From contig JABDJE010000018.1 in NCBI GenBank assembly GCA_013002625.1, positions 1 through 5,089 on the forward strand: 5,089 nt of DNA. The letters run 5' to 3'. The stretch is from Saprospiraceae bacterium (GTDB lineage: Bacteria; Bacteroidota; Bacteroidia; Chitinophagales; Saprospiraceae). The translations under genes were made by a program, and so were the position numbers. Positions 1-5,089 of the stretch are shown piece after piece. Positions within the stretch are counted from its first letter, which is position 1. Each line of letters starts with the position of its first letter. A model generated the notes under the pieces. The model was not told the origin of the DNA. It searched no databases and saw only the letters and a program-made list of their open reading frames with translations.

Positions 1-3000
1 TTAAAACTGTGCCGGGAAATAGGCAATTGCACCTGAAAATGGATGACTGAGGCCCCATCCAAATTTACGGTGACCTCACCTTTATACAATTTCACCAATT
101 CCTTAACCAGTGATAGCCCCACGCCAATTCCATCTGCATACTCGTCCAGTTGATAAAACCTGTTAAACATCCGGTCGAGGTTTTGTTCTGTCCAATTTTC
201 AACACTGTTCTTCACACTCAAATGTACATGGTCTTTCCTTCTTTTGACACCAAAATAAACCCTGCCTCCCTCCGGACAGTATTTAAAAGCGTTAGTGAGC
301 AGGTTGGTAACAATTTTTTCAATGGCGTCTTCGTCATACCAGGATTTACTTAGCTGATCAAGGTCTATTGTATAATCAATCTTTTTCTGCTCGGACCGAT
401 ATTGAAAGGAAGAGGCCAACATTCCCAGAAACAGGCTCAATTCCCCTTCAGACACTTTCAGGTTTAATTTCCCTTTCTCCAATTTCGCCGAATGCAGGAG
501 TTGATCGACCAAAGCCATGAGGCGATTGGTGTTGCGCTTTATCATAGAGAAGTTGGCATAATCAGCATCTGTGAGGCCTGCATCTCCCAATTTGGCATCT
601 ATGGGTCCCGATATCAGGGTAAGGGGTGTTCTAAACTCATGAGAAATGTCTGCATAAAGCTTTGATTTAAAACTATCAAGGCGCTTAAGCCGAAGTGCCT
701 CTTCTTCTTTTAACTGCAAATTTATCTTCATACGCCAACGCCATTTTAAATAGCGGTATACCCCATAAATACCTATAAGAAACAAAAGCAAGTACATTGC
801 CCTGGCGAAGGTGGTAAAATACCAGGGCTGTCGAATGGTAAATGCAAAAGTTGCCGGCTCGGGGTTCCAAACACCATCATAATTACTCGAGATCACCTGA
901 AACTCATAATCCCCGGGAGACAGGTGAGAATAACGCGCAAAATTGCTATTGCCTGCCTCAATCCATTCGTCATCGTAATTCTTTAAGCGATACCGATACT
1001 GGTTTTTCTCTGGTAACGAAAACTGCAGACTTGAAAAAGTGAATGAAAAGGTGTTCTGATTATGGCGCAGTGTCATGTTGGGTCTCATCTGATAGGCATT
1101 GTTAGCTACCTGCATGCCAGTAATTGCTGTTTTAGGCAATTGGTTATTTTCCTTGATGTGCGAGGGTTTGAACCAGTAATACCCTTCCAAACCGCCGAAG
1201 TACAAATAGCCCCGGTCATCCAGGTGATATGCTCCGGTATTGAACTCTGTCGCAAGACCTTCGTAATTGTTGTAATTGGTGATTGCCGGGGGGTTTATAA
1301 AAGACTTTCCCGGCTTGAATTTTGTAATGCCACTGTTAGAGCTTAACCAAAGATTCCCCTGACCATCAGGCAACACTGCATAAATAACATTATTGGCAAG
1401 GCCATCTTTTTCAGTATAGGCATAAAAGTGATTCTTATCAATATCATAAGCGTTGAGGCCCCCACCATAAGTACCAATCCAGAGTACATTATCTTCCTTT
1501 GAAAAATATAATGACTTGATCATATTATTCGACAAAGAGTTTTTATCCTCCAGGAACTTATATGAAGTGCTTTTATTTTCCGTCAGATTCAGGTGTATTA
1601 GTCCATCAGAATCGGTACCCAACCAAAGATTGCCCTTCCCATCCTCGGTAATCACCCGAATATTATCATTGATCTTTAAATTATCAGTCGAATTCCTCTC
1701 ATTGTAGACCCGAATAGATCCTTTATTCTTTTTGAACTCTATAAGACCTTTTTCACGCGTGGCCAGCCAATTTCGTTTTTGACTGTCTTCAAAAATATCC
1801 CAGATGGTTATTGCTTCCAGTTCAGAATCTGTATCGTCAAGAAAATTTTTTATGTTCCCCTTTTTGTCCAGAATAGACAATCCGCCACCCTGGGTTCCAA
1901 TCCATAGGTCATCTTCCCCATCGGCATACAAGCTCATTATTCTGTCTGAAAGTAAACGCGCATTGGGTAAACCCTGGGTGGAAAACTTTACCCAACTGTT
2001 GGTATCTGGTATGTATTGCATCAGGCCTTTGCCCGAGGTACCTATCCAAACAGAGGCGTCGGCATCTGTGGTAATAGCCCTCACCACTTCTACATTTATG
2101 TTTTGAGGCACCTGATAATTGGTAATCGAATTGAACTTTTCAAGGTACTCGTCATAATAGCTCAATCCGGCCCCATCAGTGCCAAACCAAATAGTACCAG
2201 TATAGTCTTCGAATATGTCGAGGATATCATTGTAATGAATGGCTTTTGGGTTATACTTATCAGCCATAAAATGAGTGGTTTCATAAGTCTCCAGGTCGAT
2301 AAGATAGAGGCCTTGGCCATAGGTGCCGATCCAAAGGCGGTTTTTTGAGTCGACCAACAATGAAAGAATGTTAAGGTCAGGAGGAAGCGGCATACTCATG
2401 GGTAATTCTACTGTATCGCTTAGAAATTTCTCTTGGCCATTTCGAAAGAAAAGACCTCCACCAAAGGTGCCGAACCACTGCCTGCTATAGGCGTCTATGG
2501 CTATAGAACTAAATTTTTTTCCAATAACACCCTCATGCAATGTGGCGTTAAGGGTATCAGTAATCTGACGGTTGTGCAGATCAATGGACAAAACAGCTTC
2601 GTCTGTTGCCACCAATAATGACCTGTCTAATTGATTGAGCGCATATATGGTTTCTTTGATGTTGCCAATATTTTGTGGAGCAGATAAGGTGTCGTTCATT
2701 TTTGCGAACAGCAGTCCGCTTGAATGGTTGCCAATCCAGTAATTCATTAAATTATCCTGAAAGATTACATTGGCATCGGCTGTAAGTGATAGCGCTTCAA
2801 ATTCGCCAGTTTCCGTATTTAACTTGTTTAATATTCTGGTTGAGGGGATACACCACACCTGGTTCTGTCGATCCACATATACTTTACCTAAATGACTATA
2901 GCTGGGCCTGGTTATATCGTCAAAAATAAAAGGATACACGGCAAAATCATTACCATCGTACTTGTTCAGCCCATCTTGTGTGGCAATCCATAAATAGCCC

Positions 3001-3152
3001 GTACTGTCCTGGGCTATAGCTATCCCGCAATTTTGTGAAAGGCCATCCTTTATTGATAGTTGACCAAAGCTCACCTGGTTCTGAGCAGACATTGAGGTAG
3101 CTGCAAAACAACAATAAAGAAAAATGCAAATTTGAATTGAATTACTATTCAT
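1..3152 (-). CDS. Periplasmic two-propeller sensor histidine kinase (HTCS-like), 3' end outside window
   Basis: Membrane sensor kinase that should bind a periplasmic ligand and pass the signal to a cytoplasmic phosphorelay. The frame is open from ATG 3152 to the left edge (1050 codons). An in-frame TGA about 50 bases upstream with no ATG between them fixes the start; an AAAGG sequence lies just before it. Visible order: signal peptide (1-23, ending MSA|Q), about 14 Reg_prop repeats (about 27-668, motifs such as LWIGTYGQGL and IWFGTDGAGL), Y_Y_Y domain (about 705-773, DDEWIEAG and SPGDYEF), one transmembrane helix (about 783-803), HisKA with phospho-acceptor His838 in ISHEFRTPLTLI, and HATPase with N box NLLTNAFKY (Asn954), F box FNRFYQ and G2 box DGIGVGLSL (1007-1015). 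Fourteen blades fit two seven-bladed propellers, as in Bacteroides HTCS proteins. The G1 box is degenerate. The reading is still open after the HATPase (LPISRHSF), so receiver and AraC-type domains may follow outside. The ligand is unknown, and no SusC/SusD genes are in view to suggest a glycan. Confidence 0.95.
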   Translation of the reverse strand, partial: MNSNSIQICIFLYCCFAATSMSAQNQVSFGQLSIKDGLSQNCGIAIAQDSTGYLWIATQDGLNKYDGNDFAVYPFIFDDITRPSYSHLGKVYVDRQNQVWCIPSTRILNKLNTETGEFEALSLTADANVIFQDNLMNYWIGNHSSGLLFAKMNDTLSAPQNIGNIKETIYALNQLDRSLLVATDEAVLSIDLHNRQITDTLNATLHEGVIGKKFSSIAIDAYSRQWFGTFGGGLFFRNGQEKFLSDTVELPMSMPLPPDLNILSLLVDSKNRLWIGTYGQGLYLIDLETYETTHFMADKYNPKAIHYNDILDIFEDYTGTIWFGTDGAGLSYYDEYLEKFNSITNYQVPQNINVEVVRAITTDADASVWIGTSGKGLMQYIPDTNSWVKFSTQGLPNARLLSDRIMSLYADGEDDLWIGTQGGGLSILDKKGNIKNFLDDTDSELEAITIWDIFEDSQKRNWLATREKGLIEFKKNKGSIRVYNERNSTDNLKINDNIRVITEDGKGNLWLGTDSDGLIHLNLTENKSTSYKFLEDKNSLSNNMIKSLYFSKEDNVLWIGTYGGGLNAYDIDKNHFYAYTEKDGLANNVIYAVLPDGQGNLWLSSNSGITKFKPGKSFINPPAITNYNNYEGLATEFNTGAYHLDDRGYLYFGGLEGYYWFKPSHIKENNQLPKTAITGMQVANNAYQMRPNMTLRHNQNTFSFTFSSLQFSLPEKNQYRYRLKNYDDEWIEAGNSNFARYSHLSPGDYEFQVISSNYDGVWNPEPATFAFTIRQPWYFTTFARAMYLLLFLIGIYGVYRYLKWRWRMKINLQLKEEEALRLKRLDSFKSKLYADISHEFRTPLTLISGPIDAKLGDAGLTDADYANFSMIKRNTNRLMALVDQLLHSAKLEKGKLNLKVSEGELSLFLGMLASSFQYRSEQKKIDYTIDLDQLSKSWYDEDAIEKIVTNLLTNAFKYCPEGGRVYFGVKRRKDHVHLSVKNSVENWTEQNLDRMFNRFYQLDEYADGIGVGLSLVKELVKLYKGEVTVNLDGASVIHFQVQLPISRHSF
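1148..3074 (-). repeat. About 14 propeller (Reg_prop) repeats within the sensor gene
   Basis: Protein-level repeat of roughly 40-50 residues, each unit centred on a pattern like D-x-x-G-x-L-W-I-G-T-x-x-G-G-L. Units I can read in order include GYLWIATQDGL, NQVWCIPSTR, MNYWIGNHSSGL, RSLLVATDEAV, SRQWFGTFGGGL, NRLWIGTYGQGL, GTIWFGTDGAGL, ASVWIGTSGKGL, DDLWIGTQGGGL, KRNWLATREKGL, GNLWLGTDSDGL, NVLWIGTYGGGL, GNLWLSSNSGI and GYLYFGGLEGY. Units 2, 4 and 10 are the most divergent. The count of 14 matches the two seven-bladed propellers known from this sensor architecture. The DNA itself is not a near-identical tandem repeat, so these are old, diverged blades. Boundaries are approximate. Confidence 0.85.
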
Positions 3153-3339
3153 TTCGCCTTTTGTAATACGGTCAGATCTGTAGTTTACAGAAAGATACGT
3201 ATTTCAGTCTTCTCTTCTTTGTAATTTTCGAACCTTTCAGCAAGAAGCGTTGATATGTCAAATGTTATCTGAGTAAGTGGAAAAGACTGTTGAATAAGCA
3301 TTAGTATTTTATTTTTAATTATTCAAACATTGTTTTGGT

Positions 3340-3353
3340 TACTATTAATAGTA
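3340..3353. promoter_or_regulatory. Perfect 14-bp AT-rich palindrome, possible operator
   Basis: The sequence TACTATTAATAGTA is its own reverse complement. It lies about 190 bases upstream of the sensor's ATG and just past the end of the 3360-3572 open frame. A perfect palindrome of this size is consistent with a dimeric regulator site, but in AT-rich spacer DNA it can also arise by chance, and no second copy is visible in the window. Confidence 0.25.
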
Positions 3354-3359
3354 TAAGAA

Positions 3360-3572
3360 TTACACGAACTGATCATTCCCGTAAAAAACGTAACAGGGGA
3401 GTTCGCTCGATTCAAGGTTAAATTGGAAAAACACCCAGACAATGCATTTTTTTAGTTTTCCATCATCATCCACAACTGCAGTGGCTGTCACATTACATCC
3501 TGGTTTTATGGAACTATGAAATATGAAGAGGCAATCACTAAATATGGGTTCTTCCGGACTTTTTATGCACTT
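3360..3572 (-). pseudogene. Possible gene remnant or small ORF without ATG (70 codons)
   Basis: Unrecognised. The minus strand is open for 70 codons between a TAG at 3573-3575 and a TAA at 3360-3362, in the spacer downstream of the cytochrome gene. There is no ATG in frame; a GTG at 3489-3491 would give only 43 residues. The translation looks partly protein-like: it contains PGCNVTATAVVDDDGKLKKC followed by an aromatic strand-like stretch IVWVFFQF, and it has five cysteines. It could be the worn tail of a secreted beta-rich protein or simply a chance open frame. There is no signal peptide and no ribosome-binding site I would trust. Low confidence that it is genic at all. Confidence 0.15.
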
Positions 3573-3581
3573 CTAAACTAT

Positions 3582-4049
3582 TCAATAATAAGGATAGTAA
3601 TGCGTTGATGGGATGGATACATCATATTCGGATTGGAGAAAAGTAACCAAATCAATGAGTTCCTGAACAGTCATCAATTCATTGTAATTCTTCATCTTTG
3701 AAAGACCTTCTTCGGTAGTGGCTTGTTGTTTGTAGCGCCGTGAGATTTTGTGAGAAGGATTTATTACTGAAGTGACCAGGTCTCCGTAAGATTTCTCAAT
3801 AGATACGTCACCGCCAAGAAGTATATTGAGACTATCATTTCCTCCCTTCCACGCGATCTCTGAAATACTATGACATTCATTACAGGCCAACCTCTTATAG
3901 GTTGCTTTTCCTTCTTCAATGTCGCCCGCAGGTAATGCAAAGCCACGCGCTTGTTCATTACAACTACTTATCAAAAAGCCACCGCATAATAAAGTGATCA
4001 GCAGTAAAAAATTTGATAATTTGCACCAGGTAATATTTTTTCCAGACAT
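3582..4049 (-). CDS. Monohaem c-type cytochrome lipoprotein
   Basis: Small electron carrier, 155 residues, probably lipid-anchored and periplasm-facing. Residues 1-30 form a lipoprotein signal: Lys4 and Lys10, the hydrophobic stretch FLLLITLLCGGFLI, then ISSC with Cys30 as the likely lipidated residue. The covalent haem site is CNECH (Cys56, Cys59, His60), preceded by GDIEEGKATYKRLA as is common in class I cytochromes. The second half has VINPSHK, then SKMKNY and LMTVQELIDLVTFLQSEY; Met119 is the best candidate for the distal haem ligand, with Met126 as an alternative. From memory, the NPSHK and MTVxQLIDLVxFLQ blocks recur in small cytochromes of respiratory loci. ATG 4049 was chosen over a TTG at 4106 because it gives a standard lipoprotein signal and because a -7 box overlaps the TTG. 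The electron donor and acceptor are not in the window. Confidence 0.9.
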   Translation of the reverse strand: MSGKNITWCKLSNFLLLITLLCGGFLISSCNEQARGFALPAGDIEEGKATYKRLACNECHSISEIAWKGGNDSLNILLGGDVSIEKSYGDLVTSVINPSHKISRRYKQQATTEEGLSKMKNYNELMTVQELIDLVTFLQSEYDVSIPSTHYYPYY

Positions 4050-4103
4050 AATTTCTTGTTTTAAATTATGGATATGATTCCCTTCCGGAATAATGGCTGT
4101 AAA

Positions 4104-4111
4104 CAAATGTA
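4104..4111 (-). promoter_or_regulatory. Bacteroidota-type -7 promoter box upstream of the cytochrome gene
   Basis: On the minus strand this reads TACATTTG, an exact match to the TAnnTTTG -7 element of Bacteroidota primary-sigma promoters. The expected -33 TTG is present at 4126-4128, but the spacing is only 14 bases, shorter than the usual 17-23, so the promoter is incomplete by consensus. Transcription would begin near 4097, leaving a leader of about 48 bases before ATG 4049. This would give the cytochrome gene its own promoter, separate from the stress-protein gene. Confidence 0.35.
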
Positions 4112-4229
4112 ATAACTGAGAAAAACAACGAAAATGACTTACATCATATGGACGTGAAAGGCCCCGTTGCGGATTTTGTTGTTTTTGTGGACAGGCCTTA
4201 ATTTAAGTCTTGATTTCAAGGGATTTTCA

Positions 4230-4244
4230 GGTGGGAAATCCACC
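4230..4244 (-). other. Short GC hairpin downstream of the stress-protein gene
   Basis: The 5-bp stem GGTGG/CCACC with a 5-base loop can form in RNA from either strand; the minus-strand transcript can add a G-U closing pair. It lies about 80 bases past the stress-protein stop codon. It might help end that transcript or stabilise its 3' end, but no U-tract follows, so I do not call it a terminator. Confidence 0.25.
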
Positions 4245-4323
4245 CCGGTAAAATGGTCATACACAATACTGTAATGCCTGTTTATACTTTCCGTTCCGTT
4301 TACCGGCCTTCGGTTCCCATATT

Positions 4324-5089
4324 CTATTCCCGCAATACCAGAAAAGGAACATCTATATGGTAGCTGATATTCTTTACCGTGGGTCTGATCAATATTTTTT
4401 GTAACAAACTCCTGTCTTTTTCCACCATGGCGATCATATCGATATTCCTGCTTTCAACAAAACACTGTAAGGCCTCGTCCACCTCAGCTTTTGACAACGT
4501 ATAGAAACTATACCCAATATCCTTTAAATAATCAGTTAATAACGCTTTGTTTGAATTCTGTTTATCATTAAGTTTTTTTCCTTTTCTCAAAACGTTCAAT
4601 ATCCTAAGAGAAACTTTGTTCAAGGTTATCACTTCTTTTAGAGTTTCCAACATCTTATGATTGTACGCCACCTTGAAATCTGTAGCAAAGGCGATTTCCT
4701 TCGGATTTTCATATATGGCATTTTCAGGAATCGCCAATAGTGCACACTTGACTTTTGAGATGACGGCGGAGGTATTGCTGCCCACAATGATTTTTTTTAG
4801 ACCGGAAGCGCCTTTTGTACCCATTACAATCAGCCCTATTTTATGCTTCGCTACCATTCTTTTTATCGTATCCACGAAATAACCATATTCCGCTTCTGTA
4901 ACAAACTTGTGCTTGCTATTTGGGAAAAGCTTTTCTATCCTTCTTAACAAACCCTGTAAGTCGGCCTCACTCTGCTTAAGAATATTTTTTATTAATTTTT
5001 CGTGTTTGGCCTGAACGGAGCTCTGTGCACCGGTAAAAGAAGGCCGTATATTGACCGTGAGGATATAAAAGGTGCATGCAGTATTCTTG
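4324..5089 (-). CDS. Tandem-domain universal stress protein (UspA family), N-terminus outside window
   Basis: Cytoplasmic stress protein of the Usp superfamily, with 254 residues visible. The frame stays open to the right edge: upstream of a TTG at 4948-4950 it continues through KNTACTFYILTVN, which matches the second beta-strand region of a Usp domain. Roughly the first 35-45 residues, including the true start, are therefore missing. Domain 1 ends with VMGTKGASGLKKIIVGSN (4774-4827), which fits the G-2x-G-9x-G(S/T) nucleotide-binding motif exactly, followed by CALLAIPE. Domain 2 begins at PKEIAFATDF and ends with VPFLVLRE; where the motif should lie it has MVEKDRSLLQKILIRPTV, with no glycines. 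One ATP-binding domain and one degenerate domain is a familiar layout for two-domain Usp proteins. Such proteins often respond to oxygen limitation or respiratory stress, which would suit the neighbouring cytochrome, but the exact role here is unknown. Confidence 0.93.
   Translation of the reverse strand, partial: KNTACTFYILTVNIRPSFTGAQSSVQAKHEKLIKNILKQSEADLQGLLRRIEKLFPNSKHKFVTEAEYGYFVDTIKRMVAKHKIGLIVMGTKGASGLKKIIVGSNTSAVISKVKCALLAIPENAIYENPKEIAFATDFKVAYNHKMLETLKEVITLNKVSLRILNVLRKGKKLNDKQNSNKALLTDYLKDIGYSFYTLSKAEVDEALQCFVESRNIDMIAMVEKDRSLLQKILIRPTVKNISYHIDVPFLVLRE

Larger units (their letters stand above)
3153..3581. other. AT-rich intergenic region of 429 bp between the cytochrome and sensor genes
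   Basis: The stretch downstream of the cytochrome gene and upstream of the sensor gene. I found no convincing protein gene, RNA gene or terminator with a U-tract. It must hold the sensor's own promoter unless the sensor is transcribed by readthrough, because the gap is long for a co-transcribed pair. I could not find an exact TAnnTTTG -7 box on the minus strand; the nearest candidates, AACATTTG about 3259-3266 and AATGTTTG about 3324-3331, each have one mismatch and no good -33 partner. It contains a 14-bp palindrome (3340-3353), a small ATACGTAT palindrome (3195-3202), and an open frame with no ATG (3360-3572), listed separately. Confidence 0.7.
4050..4323. other. Intergenic spacer between the stress-protein and cytochrome genes
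   Basis: About 270 bases with no supportable gene. It holds the -7 box above, a short hairpin at 4230-4244, and a widely spaced 6-bp inverted repeat, AAGGCC at 4158-4163 with GGCCTT at 4194-4199. Just after the stress-protein stop the minus strand has ACCG-AAGGC-CGGT, a 4-bp stem. None of these has the U-run of an intrinsic terminator. Confidence 0.6.

Noticed and set aside
150..2618. Several plus-strand open frames of 61-110 codons, and a 61-codon minus-strand frame at 685-870
   Set aside because: All lie within the sensor gene in other frames; they have no recognisable domains, while the sensor frame is continuous with clear domains throughout.
3443..3520. Plus-strand 25-residue ORF beginning with ATG
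   Set aside because: Serine- and threonine-rich low-complexity translation, no ribosome-binding site, and no neighbour on that strand; most likely chance.
3764..3958. Minus-strand open frame of 64 codons
   Set aside because: Lies in another frame inside the cytochrome gene, across its haem-binding part, and shows no domain.
4158..4199. Inverted repeat AAGGCC ... GGCCTT as a terminator
   Set aside because: Only six base pairs with a 30-base loop and no U-tract; not a credible intrinsic terminator.
4213..4231. Possible hairpin around CTTGATTTCAAG
   Set aside because: The stem is only four pairs with a workable loop, and it sits next to no clear signal.
4661..4882. Plus-strand open frame of 73 codons
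   Set aside because: Antisense to the conserved nucleotide-binding region of the universal stress protein; an antisense shadow.
4948..4950. TTG as the start of the universal stress protein
   Set aside because: The frame continues upstream to the window edge with Usp-like sequence (CTFYILTVN), so the TTG is an internal leucine codon.
1..5089. Mobile elements, tRNA or rRNA genes, CRISPR arrays
   Set aside because: No transposase-like frame, terminal inverted repeats, spaced direct repeats, cloverleaf or rRNA-like conserved sequence was seen on either strand.

Overview
The window looks like chromosomal DNA from a member of the Bacteroidota, possibly a Cytophagales-like lineage, though the rank below phylum is a guess. 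The evidence is a giant two-component sensor of the periplasmic-propeller type typical of that phylum, signal peptides ending in the phylum-style Ala-Gln, moderate AT richness, weak Shine-Dalgarno sequences, and one match to the Bacteroidota -7 promoter box (TAnnTTTG). All three recognisable genes lie on the minus strand, so the region reads from right to left. Plus-strand open frames inside them look like antisense shadows.

Right edge (4324-5089): a universal stress protein with two tandem Usp domains. Its N-terminus lies outside the window. The first domain keeps the complete nucleotide-binding motif and the second has lost it. Next comes a spacer of about 270 bp (4050-4323), with a small GC hairpin and a good -7 element. 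After it lies a small lipoprotein c-type cytochrome with one CxxCH haem site (3582-4049), whose start is better placed at an internal ATG than at the longer TTG-initiated frame. A 429-bp AT-rich intergenic stretch (3153-3581) follows. It holds a perfect 14-bp palindrome and an open frame of 70 codons that has no ATG.

Left part (1-3152): one sensor gene fills the remaining 60% of the window and runs off its left edge. Its product has a signal peptide, about 14 propeller (Reg_prop) blades, a Y_Y_Y domain, one transmembrane helix, a HisKA dimerisation domain with His838, and a HATPase domain. It is the phylum's propeller-type kinase architecture (HTCS-like). Whether a receiver and AraC-type output domain follow cannot be seen. 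The HATPase domain has its N box, F box and G2 box, but the normal G1 box (DxGxG) is not recognisable.

Working together: a Usp and a haem lipoprotein next to each other suggest a stress or respiratory neighbourhood, with the sensor as a possible but unproven regulator. No susC/susD pair, carbohydrate enzyme, mobile element, RNA gene or CRISPR array is visible. I see no clearly new system. The points most worth checking are the degenerate G1 box, the contents of the 429-bp intergenic region, and the cytochrome's partner.
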